Part shown: positions 22,074 through 33,758 of the stretch, in pieces | Position numbering within the stretch: position 1 is the stretch's first letter | Layout of the letters: each line of letters begins with the position of its first letter | DNA from: Ascarosepion bandense | Lineage: Eukaryota > Mollusca > Cephalopoda > Sepiida > Sepiidae | Reading direction: 5' to 3' | DNA: 64,000 nucleotides | Assembly (NCBI GenBank): GCA_037127315.1 | Contig: JBBBDQ010000225.1 | Coordinates: forward strand, 365,001-429,000 | The notes under the pieces: model-generated | Database searches by the model: none | What the model was told of the DNA's origin: nothing | What the model saw: the letters and a program-made list of their open reading frames with translations, nothing else | Made by a program: the position numbers and the translations under genes

Positions 22074-22553
22074 GACCAAAAATACACAAATTTGAATATG
22101 CAAAAATGAGCAGTATACTCATTGTAGTAAACTAACAATCTTATATAGATGAGTTAATAAAAAATTTTCAAAGTGAATTTTCATTAATTCAGTGAAAAAC
22201 ATGTAGCATTATAATAGCAAAGGTAGAAAAATAAAATGAATTTTTTTTTTTGTCTTAATATAGCCTCAATCTATTTTGTAATTGGCATTTATCATAACCA
22301 TTTAGTAATAAGCATTCTTTGTATATTATTTTAAGGATAGCAATCCAGAAGTTTAAGTTGTCAGCCATATCTATATAATATCTAGCTCTTCTTGCTTGAA
22401 TTTTGCATGATTTATTTAAAATGCCATTATTTTTATCATATGTCATGAGATATGACAGTTTGACAAATGAGCTTTTTAAAGTTATTCTATTATGACATAT
22501 GAGTTTTAGATAATTATTAATCTTGTATATATGCTTTAATGAATATCACATAT

Positions 22554-22584
<31 letters not shown>

Positions 22585-22640
22585 GGTTAAAGTACTCAAT
22601 CTTAGTGATAATGTATGTAAATATAAACGTGTACACTGAA
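22073..22640. other. Gene-free interval left of the Gypsy relic
   Basis: AT-rich, with a short CA/TA microsatellite at about 22553-22584. The expected 3' LTR of the Gypsy element was not recognised here. Confidence 0.45.
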
Positions 22641-22641
22641 G

Positions 22642-22836
22642 TCAATACCCAGAGATGAAAGTCAGGTTGATAAATGCTTGAAAAAGGGATGCTTGGAACT
22701 GGGCCCCTCGATCAGTTGTGATAACTTGAGGTGTACCAAAGATTCCAATCCATTCCTTCAGGATTGCTTTAGCAACGGTTCTTGCAGAAGTGTCCTTGAT
22801 TAGTACAGCAGTGTATACATGAGAATTGTGTATCAA
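22642..22836 (-). pseudogene. Gypsy integrase core fragment
   Basis: The reading frame contains [20 protein letters not shown] and [19 protein letters not shown]. This matches the integrase core around its second acidic residue (TTDRGxQF). It continues rightward in other frames through 22860-23210, where a decayed zinc-binding part is expected. Confidence 0.85.
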
Positions 22837-23209
22837 AATTATTTAAAGTACCAACCGGGATTTAGTGTGTTGCTGTACTCTGCATTTCAGGCATTCTGAG
22901 CACGTCAAAACTCATTTTCTGATGTCAGCATTCATGTTTGGCTATATGAAACTGTCTACAATGGGCTTAACTGTAGTGTGTTTGCTAGTGTGTGACAGCT
23001 CGTTTAGATGTTTGAACACATGCTTTTGAAGTAAAGGGGGATGTAGGGCCTAGGGGCGCCTAGACTGACATAGCAGTATAGAGTTGTCACTAAAGGATGA
23101 TGGGAACTCCTGAAGCTTCAGTGAAGTGTTCATGAAGATGTCTTGTATTGAGCTGAATTTCTGTTTCCACTGCTATCAAATCCTGACTCAAGACTTCGGT
23201 TTTGAGGAA

Positions 23210-23408
23210 ATTTATTTTTGTTCAAGATAACTTGTCTGCAACTGCGTTGTCTGTCTTTGACATGTTGGTTGAAAATTGTGACACATAGTCTAAGTGTCAA
23301 ATGTACTTGTCGGAATTAGTATTCATTGTAGTCATCAGTGGTTTATGGTCAGTGTAGATGGTGAAATCTCTACCTTCCAGTAGGTGTCAGAAGTGCTTAA
23401 TGGCTAAA
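23210..23408 (-). pseudogene. Gypsy RNase H, 3' part
   Basis: Reads LAIKHF, stop, HLLEGRDFTIYTDHKP and on to KTDNAVADKLS, the standard Gypsy RNase H tail. The upstream part (LLAIYLAIK and KLSPAQMRYS) lies at 24954-25040, beyond the inserted LINE. In-frame stops show it is dead. Confidence 0.85.
23396..23408 (+). repeat. 13-bp target-site duplication, left
   Basis: CTTAATGGCTAAA, identical to 24953-24965. On the minus strand it encodes part of the Gypsy LAIK motif, which is therefore present on both sides of the inserted LINE. Confidence 0.85.
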
Positions 23409-23579
23409 CTGGATGCTTCATTTATGGAGCAGCATGTAAGTCCTACCTCAAGGAGCTTGAACCCATACATCATCAAGCCCTAAGAATAGGTCTAGGGGGC
23501 CTTCAATACCTCACCAACTGAAAGTCTACACATAGAAGCTCATGAAACTCCACTGAGGTTAAGACTACAAAAACTTGCA

Positions 23580-24674
23580 ATGCAGTACTGCATTAAACTT
23601 GTTGCATGCCCAACAAATCCTGCATTCAATCAAGTCATATCTCCACAATACAAAACACTCTTTGGAAAAAACAAAAAGGCTATCAAACCTTTCGGCCTAC
23701 GCATAGAAAATCTTATCACGGAATCCCAAATAAATCCGACAATAATTCATCAAAATATTATCTCAGAAATATCCACTTGGCACATAAACCAACCAACTGT
23801 ACTATTCAATCTAACAAACCATCCCAAGAATAAAACAAACCCAATCACCTTCCAGGAAGAAATTCTCCTAATCCAACAAAAGGACCCAGAACACCATCAT
23901 ATTTATACAGATGGATCCAAAATGGGCAACAGAGTTGGATGTGCTGCCATCCTGAACAAATCCAAATCTCAAAAACGCCTACCAAACAAAGCATCCATTT
24001 ACAGTGAAGAAGCCTCAGCAATCCAATTAGCACTAGACATAATTTCAAACAATAAATCCAAAAAATTTATCTTCTCCAGTTCCAAACCTACACTTCTAGC
24101 ATTGAAAAACCAAGACACATCTATTGAACAGATTAAGAGGCTCATCCCTTGTTCCCTGTTTAGGATGTGGTTTCCGGCTTTCTCTTTTCCAATCTTTTCA
24201 CTATTACGTAGCCCCCTGCACATCAGTGGCGTTACCGCCTTGCTCAGGGTGATATGATTAAAAAAAAAACCCTTATAAACAAATTATTAAATAAGATAAC
24301 CCTACTATCAAGAAGTACAAACCTTATTTTTTGCTGGATCCCAAGCCACACAGGCATCAAAGGTAATGAGAAGGCTGACTTAGCAGCAAAGCAAGGAGAT
24401 GGAACAATCTAATACAAAGATCCCCAACACAGACCTAAAACAAACCATCAAAAAATATATCACATATCCTCTATCATCAGAGAATGGCAACAGGGATACA
24501 GGAAACAGAAAGGAAGAAGTAACCCTGGCCCGGCTACGAATAGGACATACCTTCATTACCCACTCCTGCCTTTTAAAGAGGGAAGATCCTCCAATATGTA
24601 TACCCTGCCATGAACCTTTCTCAGTTGAACACATTCTAATCAAATGCAAGGACCTTGAAACAACAAGATCCTAA
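23580..24674 (+). pseudogene. RNase H domain and zinc-knuckle tail of the inserted LINE
   Basis: The 225-aa frame (23580-24257) contains the RNase H start HHHIYTDGSKMGNRVGCAAI and EEASAIQLALDII, with the first catalytic Asp and the Glu present. It then runs into the inserted short element, which supplies its last about 45 residues and the stop. After the insertion RNase H resumes near 24325 as FCWIPSHTGIKGNEKADLAA, including the later His and Asp. The 3' end (24399-24674) has CIPCHEPFSVEHILIKC, the usual C-x2-C-x8-H-x4-C knuckle. Before 23580 the frame holds stops. This is typical of the I/R1/jockey-group elements with RNase H. Confidence 0.88.
24119..24269 (+). mobile_element. Short LINE-derived (SINE-like) element nested in the LINE
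   Basis: Runs TCTATTGAACAGATTAAGAG, TTCCCTGTTTAGGATGTGG, then TACGTAGCCCCCTGCACATC, CCGCCTTGCTCAGGGTGA and GATTAAAAAAAAA. It lacks the first about 35 nt (CGCCCGGT...) of the complete copy at 59405-59582. The tail matches the 3' end of the 3084-6620 LINE family. It was inserted inside the RNase H coding sequence. Confidence 0.85.
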
Positions 24675-24952
24675 TATTACCATGCGAACGACCTCAAAAA
24701 ACTTTTCAGCACTGTACAAATAGAAAACATTTTAAATTTTTTGAAAACAATTGGCCTATACTGGAAATACTAAAAATAAAACAATATCCACCTCATTTAA
24801 AAAAAAAAAAACAATAGCTTATACCAAATAACTCCCCCATAAAGATTCCAAGAACAATCATTCACACAAAACAATTCCCAAATAACACCATTGGCACTAA
24901 ATGACCAGAGAAGTTGATGGTCCGTTAAAAAGCAAAACAACCAACCAACGAA

Positions 24953-24965
24953 CTTAATGGCTAAA
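24953..24965 (+). repeat. 13-bp target-site duplication, right
   Basis: CTTAATGGCTAAA, identical to 23396-23408. Confidence 0.85.
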
Positions 24966-25640
24966 TAAATCGCCAGTAGTTACTATATCTCATCTGGGCT
25001 GGTGAAAGTTTAACTGAAATGAACAAAATGGGTTTGCACTGAGAATTTAATTTCTGCTCAACCACCACGCCTACTCCTATATGCGATGTGTTGGTTGTCA
25101 GGGATAATCATGTTTGAGGGTCATTGTCAACAAATGAAAGTCTTGTGACGTTTGCCAGCGCGGTTTTTGCCATGTGAAATGTGTGTAGGTTGTCGTCTTC
25201 CAATGTGATGCCTTTGTTCTTCCTCTGTAGTAGGTTCATTAGGGCTAAAGAATAGTGCAACAATTTGGGACAATTCAAGTTTATCATCCTGATAAAACGT
25301 CAGTTATTTTATCGATGTTGGTGTTTGAAAGTCCTGGATCAATCTGACTTTAGCTGGTTGAGGTGCGATTCCATTCTGATGATATGCTTTCGCCAGGTCA
25401 GTTTCAGAGAAGATGAGGGTACCCTGAAGTTTGGACTCAAAATAGTGTATGTGAGGGACAGGGTAATGGTCTGGGACAGTTGACACATTTAATTTTCTAT
25501 AATCAACACAACTGATATTCTATGCCACCAGATTTGGGTACCAGATGCAGTTTGCTGTCATTCAGCATTTCCTGAAACTGCTTCTTGGCATATACTGATT
25601 TGAGTGGCATGAGTTGTCATGGGTGTGTGTGCAGGTTGAC
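24966..25640 (-). pseudogene. Gypsy reverse transcriptase with palm deletion, and RNase H start
   Basis: Reads VPDHYPVPHIHYFESKLQGT then LIFSETDLAKAYHQ, which is RT up to the first catalytic Asp region. It then passes straight to NGIAPQPAKVRLIQDFQTPT SIK, which normally lies after the YVDD box. About 90 residues containing the second palm motif are therefore missing. Downstream are NLLQRKNKGITLEDDNLHTF, VGVVVEQKLNSQCKPILF and KLSPAQMRYS, the RT connection and RNase H start. Confidence 0.82.
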
Positions 25641-25689
25641 TGCTTGTCTTGGTGTGGTATTGGGTGTGTTGGTTATCTGAATCAGTGGC

Positions 25690-25970
25690 TTTTGAATGGC
25701 TGTGTCATGTCAGGGTTTCTATGATGTGGATGTTTTCTGTGTCGGACAGGGTTGTCAGGTTCATATGCACTGCCAGTTTGAAGTGCAACAAAAAAAATGT
25801 GCCAAGTATGGTTATCTTCATGATGACCAAGGTAAAAGCCCAGGTAAATTTCCATCGCATGCCAATATTCAAGGTGAGGGTTTTACTCTCATAGGTATCT
25901 ATGATGGAACCATTAGTTGCTCGCAGTTTGAATAGGGTGGGCTTAGTTGGGGGTGTATTTCTGTATGATT
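25690..25970 (-). pseudogene. Gypsy retropepsin C-terminal part
   Basis: The minus frame reads LFKLRATNGSIIDTYESKTL, TLNIGMRWKFTWAFTLV and ILGTFFLLHFKLAV. This corresponds to the flap-to-C-terminal half of the Gypsy aspartic protease. The catalytic DTG is not seen; the frame is lost near 25975. Confidence 0.75.
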
Positions 25971-25974
25971 GTAG

Positions 25975-26560
25975 GAGATCTGGTATTGCAAAGAAATATT
26001 TTCTCGCAAATTACTTCCTCAACGCAGAGAAAAATCACTTGAATATCAGGCCAGAAAAAGAAAATGCCAAAAATTCAAATTGCCGGTACACTCTCATGAA
26101 CTGCTATCCATGTAACCAGTCAGACAAAATAAATTTCTCCCCCGCTTCGAGGACAATGAATGCTTTTATCGATCGATCAATTTTTTCCATTGACCGACAA
26201 CTCGGAGAGGACGCTAAATATTTGCATATATTTTTATAGCAACTCCTGTAACGGACTTGTTTTTTATTTTAAATATTCTGTCTTCAGCATGTTACACAGA
26301 ATATGTGCCCCTTTTTTCTGTTTGGGTCTGTAATTTTCTTTTTCGCCACATTTTCTGTCACTTGATTTGATGAGGTAAGTCGCCGCTTTCTTCACTATAA
26401 TGATATAATGCATATCGCGCACACTTGTTTCTTCAAGAAATTTCAGCTTATTCCCTTGGTCCCACATATAGAAAAGAGGAAATCACATGTTCATACTGGG
26501 TGAATTTGTTGTTGCTATTCTCCCATGGATTAGTTTCCCTGGGTCAATTGATGTTTTACA
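25975..26560. other. Unassigned segment within the Gypsy relic
   Basis: Does not translate to Gypsy on the minus strand. It contains short ORFs on both strands with no motif I recognise. It may be an insertion. Confidence 0.4.
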
Positions 26561-27300
26561 GGGAGGCCTGCAGTTTCTTGTTTGCTTGCTGAACATGTGA
26601 TGAAACCAGTATACATTCATATCATTCATACTGTCTCAGCTTGGAATACATCTTTGCTGTTGGAAGAGCGTCAGGTTTCTCGGCTGTTAGTACATAGAGG
26701 TTTAGATTTTCTTGTATCTGCTTCTGCATGTCAGCTAACACCTCATCTGTTATGTTCTGCTCATAATTCAGCCAAATCATTCAGGGTTGTGGATTAGGTC
26801 AGTGGGGCGATAATTTGTGTGACAGATCCTGGAAATTGATTCATCCATAAGCCTCGGAGAACCTCCTCCCTTTTACCCAGATGGCTCCTCATGCAACGGA
26901 GCAGCTGGGATGGCGTCCTCTCACCTCTGGTGGCATTCTTTAAAATCTCTGTGATAATATCTCATTAAAGCTGCCGCTATGCTTAAAAATAGCGTTCTTA
27001 AGAGATTATATGGCTTGGACACCGGTAACTCAGCAAGTACATCTGATATCTACTCTATAATGTTGGACGGAAGTTTCTGTATCACATGTGCGGACCTGGT
27101 TCTTTGTGAATTGATCCTCAGCATTAAGAAGATAGCTTCTATTTGCAGGAACTAGTTGTTGGTGTCATGATAGGCCAGTAGTGCTATTAGGGGGTGGCAT
27201 CATGTCCATTGATTTACTTTTGCCGGACTACATCACTAGCTGTAATCACATCATGGTCACCACTTGTTGTGGATTTGCAGTAAGGTATTGAACCTGCAAA
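26560..27300 (-). pseudogene. Gypsy Gag relic
   Basis: Broken minus frames read HVIQKLPSNIIE, SDVLAELPVSKPYNLLRTLF, KGGGSPRLMDESISRICHTN and, nearer the protease, NCRPPCKTSIDPGKL. This order (VIQxLP, then the LLR region, then a CxPPC end) is typical of Gypsy Gag. Many stops. Confidence 0.65.
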
Positions 27301-28300
27301 CTTTTTGTTTGTGTGAAAATGGCAAAGCCAATGAGGAAATGGAGGCAAAGATGTAGAATTTTAACACCAATTTTTATTGTGATAAAAATGACAATCAGTT
27401 GGAAATTGGAGTTGGCTGGAATGTTGGTAGCAATTGGCTAGATCAGCTCAGGCTGGAATGTTGTTATTGGTTGGTGAGAACTTAGCATCTGATATAAAAG
27501 GCACAGGCTGAAAAGTCGTCATCAGTAGGAATGTCATCAGTGTCTGGCATGAATGATTCAGGCAGGAACATTGAGGTCGAGTCTTTGCTGCAATTGAACG
27601 TAGTCTGAGAAGGACGGGTTCGGCTGCCAGATCGGTAACTAGATCTCAAGCAGACTAGACTGTTCCACCTCTAAGTCAGTCAAACCTAAAGCGGGACCAG
27701 CTCCTAACTAAAATGTAATCACTCCAGGAATCAGCCACGGATAGTGGGATCGTAAACAGCGTACGCCTAGCTGGAGGTTGCTGGAGAGCGGAAAGTGAAT
27801 ATTTGAGAACAGATACTACATTTTGATCCTATTATTTTTTGTAGAAAAGTTATAAATGTACCACAAGGGTTAAATGGAGGATAGGGAAAGGTTGGTCATC
27901 TCTAGTCTTAATCTAAACTTACCTAGTCTTTTCTGCTGACTCATTCATAGTTACAATATCTCTTTCACTATCATGCATACATATGTGGCTGTCACACTAC
28001 AATCATAAAAAAAACACTTGGACAGTTAAAACTCTAGGATGTTGGGGATAATGAGGGAAGGAATTATAATAAAACTACAAACCTTGGTCATTCAAACTAA
28101 AGAGCCATTGAGAGACACTCACTTTGGAGTTGGGCCTCACCCTGAAACATGGTCGGGAATCAGACACTGATAGCTTCTCCCATGTTGCCGCAGCCAATTT
28201 CAGTCCTGATGATACCATCTTGGAACATGCCACTGACGTCTATAAAAGGATGGGTGAACAAAAATAGGTACCCTTCTGCTACATAAATGTTTCAGTCTGT
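27301..28300. other. Gene-free interval, GC-richer, possible LTR or leader
   Basis: 27300-27830 is richer in GC than its surroundings. It contains repeated TGGAATGTT motifs near 27418 and 27455 and a TATA-like GATATAAAAGGC at about 27491. It could be an LTR, but I could not pair it with a second copy. Confidence 0.35.
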
Positions 28301-28308
28301 AGAGTTCA

Positions 28309-29490
28309 TTACAGTCTGTGATGACAAGTGGGTTTGATTCTGGGGAAACTCCTTTTAGCTTCTTGGATCATCTCCCATACTTGACAAGATCCACCATGAT
28401 GAGTTTCTTGGCCTGTGAAAATTGGGTGGAGGTCTTTGATGTTGTTATCCTCACATTTCTTCATGGCAAGGAGTAATCTCATTCTGTTTACCCTCTTACC
28501 ATATTTTTTGGCTGTCTCTTTGGCTATGCTGGTCACCGTGCAGATGTCTTTACCTGTGATGTAGGGAAGCTTTGCTTTGCTTTCCTTTTCTTGCCTCTGG
28601 TCACTTCCACTGAACTCTTTGGCTTTTTTGCTGTTGTGGCACTCTTTCTTGTTGGGAAAAGGGCCAAGAGTTTTCTTTTTGGGAGCAGAAGCTTTTGTGA
28701 AGATGAGTGTGTTCTATGAGTGATGAGGATTTGCCTTTGATGGGGATGACGGAGCAGATGAAGCAGAGCATGGTGGTGATTCCTGCTTATCCAGACCCAC
28801 ATTCAGTTTTTATCTTTTGGATCTTGTTAAAAGATGGATCATTTTTAGTCCAGGGTCCTGTGTTTGGGTCAACCTTGCTACTGCTTGTCAAAAATGAGAA
28901 CTGGATCTTCTTTCTACTCTTGCTCACAACCTGTCATTCATCCTCCCCTTTCTTTGACACATGGGGCTTTATGGTTGCAGCACATTAGAGGCAATTTCTT
29001 TTTGATTGCTGGTCTTCGTGGTGGTTGAAGCGGGTGCTTGGTTGGTGGTAGGTTGTGAGCCAGAGGTCTTTTTATCAGAGCATGAAGAGGCCAGTTGGCC
29101 AGTTTTGTCACATTTCCAGCTTTCTACCATCCACAATGATTGGCACTGACCAACTGCTGATATCCAAAATGCTGGGGGTGAAGCTGAAGGCTTGCTTGGA
29201 TAACATGATGTTGAAGCTGTATGCTCCAAGCTTTCAGTTCAAGGATATGCTGAAGATCTTGCTTAACTGTTTAAAATAAACTGCCACATTTCATCTTTTA
29301 GATGTGCAGGAACTTCGTAGGCTGCCATTGTTGTCTTCCTCATGCCCCTGTATACTCTCTGGGTTAAGGAAAGCCAGTTTTTCATGCTGATAAGGTTTCA
29401 GCTGTGAGCAACATCTCTTGGCTGCTGATTTTTGCTGGAAAGTTGTAGTCAAGTGGGAGCAGTAGGCTGTGGCAGAGCCAATTGACATAT
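28309..29490 (-). pseudogene. Gag/ORF1-like retroelement relic with broken zinc knuckle
   Basis: Several overlapping minus frames form a single direction of reading. One segment reads SWKCDKTGQLASSCSDKK, a CCHC knuckle with the first Cys changed to Ser and the His to Gln. A Ser/Thr/Lys-rich linker follows (PTTNQAPASTTTKT, then KKRKAKQSF). The last piece is SIAKETAKKYGKRVNRMRLL through KDLHPIFTG. A basic region plus knuckle fits an ORF1/Gag nucleocapsid. The parent family is unknown to me. Confidence 0.5.
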
Positions 29491-30559
29491 GTCTGTATGT
29501 GTGAGGATCTTTTTGTTTCTATAATGTTTTGGGATGTGCTTCTGATTTCAGACTTCCTTCATGAAACAAACTTTTTTAATTCGGGTAGAGTATAATACTT
29601 TAAAAATTCAGCCTTAATGTTAAATGATTCTTATAGGTTCCTAATAGAAAACAGCATTCCTGTTTTCCCTCCAGAGTGGTTTGGTCAACATTTTCTACCA
29701 AGTGTTCCTAGTAGCAGTACTAGAGATTTCTTAACATCCTCATCATTGTTTTAGTTTGGTATGTATTTTATCCCACTGGCATTTTTACATGAGTGTGCTC
29801 AGAGTAGAAATGGGACACTTATTTTTTTGTTTTTTTCAATCAGGACCTTTTTTTTCTGTTTTGTTTTGATTGTGTGGTACTGTGTGTTTATTTTATTTAT
29901 TTATTATTTTTTTTATTTATCTTTTTTTTTTCATTTTTCTCCATATTTCAATACTTTCAATCTATGCTGTTTAATTTGATTAATTTAGTTTCCAATTTCA
30001 AGATGTTGCTTTAATTGGTTTTTCTTTAACTTTTTAGTGTTCCCCATTTCATTTTTCTCTCATTTTGTTTCTTCCTGCTGTCAGGATTGTCAACCAACAA
30101 AAGATTTTTTTTTTTTTTACAAAATACTTTAAGAATAGTCTTGTGCATTTCAGTTAAGATTTGATTGTATCATGTGATTCTTCAGTGTTTGAATCAGTAT
30201 ATAGAGATGTCAGTTGTAATTCTAGTTTCACAAAATGCTTCCTTTGCATTTTTATTTTCAAGTGCTTAGACATTATATTTAATGATCTTTTGTGATATAT
30301 GTAAACAGAAGAGAGCAATTTTGTTGGGTAGTTTTATCAGTTTTTGATAATTTACTTTCCAAAAACTGTTTTTCCTATTAAACTACAAGTGAATATACAG
30401 TTTTGTAAATGTACCACATGCCCTGTTTGCCTTTAGTTGAATATTTTAGAAGACATTTTCTCTAAAATTCTATTAAAAAAATGAATAAAATAATTACATT
30501 GATCCTTAGGTAAATAACTTAATTTTAAGATTTTTTGTTATTTTTGTTTGTGGGGAATT
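29491..30559. other. Gene-free T-rich interval
   Basis: T-rich, with several T-runs (29847, 29925, 30106). The ORF at 29761-29979 is a T-rich low-complexity frame with no motif. Confidence 0.5.
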
Positions 30560-32336
30560 TTTTTTTTTTATAATCGTGTCACCCCAAGCAAGGCATTTTG
30601 CTGCCACTGTTGAGCAGGGGGTTACATAGGAGGTAAGTTATGAAAAAGAGTGACAGATTACAGGGGTTTTCAGGAAGAGGGTAGAAGAAGGATGAGAATA
30701 CTGCTGAGAGTGGAGTGAATGAAGAAAGAAGCATGTAAAAGAGAGGATTCAAGTTATTGAGATAGATAACTATTGACTTTACATTTGAATTCTTGATTGT
30801 AGCTGTCGGGAAAGCAAGTAAACGGAAGGGAATTCCACAGGCAGGAAGTGTGAGAAAAGAAGCTGCTGGGGTAGAATTTGCATTTACAATTTATCGGTTT
30901 CACAGTAAAAAGGTGAGACCTAGTTGCTAATCTTGTGGCTCAAGCAAATTCATGTATGGGGGATACCAGTGAGCTAAGTTCATCTGAGCAGAAGCCATGA
31001 AAGTATTTGTAGAAGAGACACAGGGAAATCACATTGCGCAGTGAGACAGTGACTGTATCTGAGATGTCGGGTTAGGATCTATCACATTGCAGATTCTCTG
31101 TTGGATTTTGTCAAGGACCCCTAGGTGGATAGCAGGAGCACCCAACCAGATATGGCAGCAGTATTCAATGCACGGGCGGATGGTAGATTTGTATATGTGC
31201 AGGATTGTTTCAGACTGGAAAAACTTCCTGGCCCCGCACAGAGAACTGACCTTCTTAGCAGTGGATTTAGCTATGGACTCTATATAGTCATTTCACTTGA
31301 GATCGGTTATGAGAGTTAATTTGAGGAGGTGCAGTGTTTTACTTTCAGGTAGACTAGACTAATCCATGCTAATGGGGGTGGGTAGGAGCAATTGTCTGTG
31401 GTGATTAATAGATAGCAGCTTTGTTTTAGAAGCATTAAAATTCATGAGCCATTTCTTACTCCAGTCTACCACAGATTGGAGGTTTTTTTTGAGCTTGGCA
31501 GCAAGGTTTCCTTTGTTGGCTTTAGCAGACTTTTGATCAAGGCGAGAGTAAAGCATAGTGTCATCAGTGTAGATGCCTACTTGGGATCTTATTTCATTGG
31601 GGAGATCGTTAATGTAGATAAGGAAAAGCATAGGACTTAGAATAGAGCCTTGAGGGACACCTGTGTTCGTGTGATAGCATTGGGAAGCATGTCCATTCAG
31701 TATTACCTTCATTGTGTGATCTGAGAGGAATGACTGGATTAGGTCAAACAATTGTCCAGTTTTACCGTAGCCCAGTAGCTTGCATAGAAGGCCAGCATGG
31801 CAGACTGTCAAACGCTTTGGGGATGTCTAGGGCAACAGTTCGGGCTTTGCTGTTCTTGTCGAGAGCCTGGTGTATATACTCAGTGATGGTCATGAGCATA
31901 TCAGTAGACCTGGAGAAGTGGAAACCATACTGTTTGTCAGAGAAGAGTCTGTGGGCTGTGAAGTGTTGTACTACCTTGGCATTAATGATGGCTTTGAACA
32001 CTTTGCCAAAGATTGGTAGGAGGCTGATAGGGTGATAATTAGCAGGGTTGGAGGGTTCTCCGGTATTTTTATATATAGGAACCACAGAGGAGGATTTCTA
32101 GCAGCCAGGAAAGCAAGAAGCAGAGAGGCAGTAGTTATAGAGTTTAGAGAGAATAGAGGAGAGTTCAAGAGCACATTTCTTTAGGACAATGATTGGTATT
32201 CCGTCATGACCACTTGCTTTATGGGGGTCAAGTTTTGAAATAATTTTGGAGACCATTGAGGGAGTTATGTGTATGTCAGTTGGGCCTCAGTTCTGAGTGG
32301 GAAGTCAGGTACAGATATTCCAAACTCAACCAGTGT
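30560..32336 (-). mobile_element. 5'-truncated LINE copy, 1.8 kb
   Basis: Same family as 3084-6620. The T-run at 30560-30569 and the terminal block CACCCCAAGCAAGGCATTTT mark the 3' end. Coding similarity extends back to the middle of the protein (near residue 440 of the intact copy). No clear target-site duplication. Confidence 0.92.
31359..32174 (-). pseudogene. LINE reverse-transcriptase fragment in three frames
   Basis: Frames at 31971-32174, 31762-32085 and 31359-31811 overlap and together cover the RT core: NPANYHPISLLPIFGKVFKA, SDKQYGFHFSRSTDML, VALDIPKAFD, GVPQGSILSPMLFLIYINDL and the palm box YTDD in GIYTDDTMLYSRL. Both palm aspartates are present here, unlike in the intact ORF at 3318-6167. 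Frameshifts near 31800 and 32030 and the loss of the endonuclease make it inactive. Confidence 0.88.
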
Positions 32337-32648
32337 AAATTTAAAATTTTAGTAATTCATATCATTTTCACCACTCTTGGCTTGTAGATGCCATTATACT
32401 AAATAATCTGCAAATTCATGTTGACCTAATATAATTTCTTAAAATTAAATCATTTTCCTCATTAATTCCAATCAAACTTTCTTGCACTTTACTTTTTCAT
32501 TTTATACCATAACACTGACCCTTTCTATATTTAACTAGAATCTCAGGAGAGGAATATTTTGATTAGGTAGTTCATTATTTTGAATTTTTCTGTTTTTGTC
32601 TAAATTAGCAATTTGTTGAACCTGATGCTTAATTTTAAAACATGAAAA

Positions 32649-32840
32649 TTGTATTTCTTGAGATGTTCTTTAGAGGGTAGAGCCCTGCAACTCATCGACC
32701 ATCTTTCAGTCTCTGAAAATAGTTACCCAGTGGCTCTGAAGTTATTAAGGGACCAATACCTGGACGAAGAGGAAATGAAAAATCGTCCAAGGAATATTGG
32801 GCTTTCAGCTGGAGACGTCCTAACAATCTGGTTGAGTTAA
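32649..32840 (+). pseudogene. BEL/Pao Gag fragment
   Basis: Reads LEGRALQLIDHLSVSENSYP then VALKLLRDQYLDEE, the conserved segment of the BEL/Pao Gag domain (DUF1759), in which a helix is followed by an NYxxAxxLLxxR motif. The frame is short and ends in stops. Confidence 0.8.
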
Positions 32841-33758
32841 AAGATTTTATCCTAAAAAAATGTATGGGAGCGAAGGACCTCTTATAATTGTAACCAATAT
32901 GATGACACATCATCTGGGACTGTAATAATATCTTGAGTATTGTTAGCCATGCTGCCATCTGACATGAAAAGCAAACTAATGAAGATTTCAGGGAAAACCT
33001 ATCCAGCATTGTGTTATTAAGACATTGGAAATCATTAAACGATTCAGTGTTAAGGGCCACATGTTGGCTATGTGCCTAACCAGCAAAGTGCAAATTAACA
33101 TCTGTCTGCGCACAAACAATTACCATTATGATTTTGTCTCTAATAAGAAGCATTGAGGTGGGGGAAAAATGCTAAGCAAGTCAGGATTCTGAACATGGGA
33201 AGTTAAAGGACCTATGTGGACAATCTTAGAAAGATTGAATTGCCTTTCCTCTTCCAAAGGGTGTTAGAGGTGAAAATCTTTTTAGGCTCAGGAACAAAGC
33301 TTTTAAAGAGATCTTAGAGTTGGGAATCATTCCTGATGAAGTCCACACACTCAGTTCTTTCCAGCAAGTTGAATCTCTCTTCTCAGTTGCAAGGACTTCC
33401 AGAAATATTTAGAAATTGGAAAAGCACAAATTGGCTGCCAAATACAATTTTCAGAGCAAGTTAGTTGTTGTTGAAGGACTGGAGTTGACACTGTTCAATT
33501 CTTGGAACTATTCAAGATAGTCTCCTGTATGTATGAAGCTGCATTTTCTACACTTAGAGGATTAATCCCCTCTGGTAACAGCTGCTGCTTTCTATATGAG
33601 AACCAGTTGAATGCAGCATAGAGAAGGGGAGGGGTACAAATTAATTTTGATTTTTTTATTGGCAGAAGCTCCTCCACTTGAAGCTTCCAGAATTAACTAT
33701 GTACTCAATCCAGAAGAATGCTTTCTTGATCCATTGAAGGATTAGTTTGAGGTGAGCA

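Larger units (their letters stand above)
23409..24952 (+). mobile_element. 5'-truncated RNase-H-bearing LINE inserted in the Gypsy element
   Basis: Begins inside the reverse-transcriptase C-terminal region (CFIYGAACKSYLKELEPIHH, then QALRIGLG) and runs through RNase H and a terminal CCHC-like motif to a 3' non-coding tail of about 280 nt. It is flanked by the 13-bp duplication CTTAATGGCTAAA. This family is distinct from the 3084-6620 LINE, which lacks RNase H. It is itself interrupted by a short LINE-derived element at 24119-24269. Confidence 0.88.
22642..27300 (-). mobile_element. Decayed Ty3/Gypsy LTR retrotransposon, interrupted by a LINE
   Basis: Read on the minus strand from right to left the order is Gag, retropepsin, reverse transcriptase, RNase H, integrase, as in Gypsy. 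Stops and frameshifts are everywhere. A 1.5-kb LINE (23409-24952) splits RNase H. About 25975-26560 does not read as Gypsy and may be another insertion. LTRs were not located. The 27300-27830 segment is richer in GC and includes GATATAAAAGGC, but it is unproven as an LTR. Confidence 0.85.

Noticed and set aside
27490..27510. TATA box of a host gene
   Set aside because: GATATAAAAGGC sits in a GC-richer block at the edge of the Gypsy relic and no gene follows; an LTR promoter is a better guess.
29761..29979. 72-codon ORF rich in Phe
   Set aside because: Generated by T-runs; no homology or splice signals.
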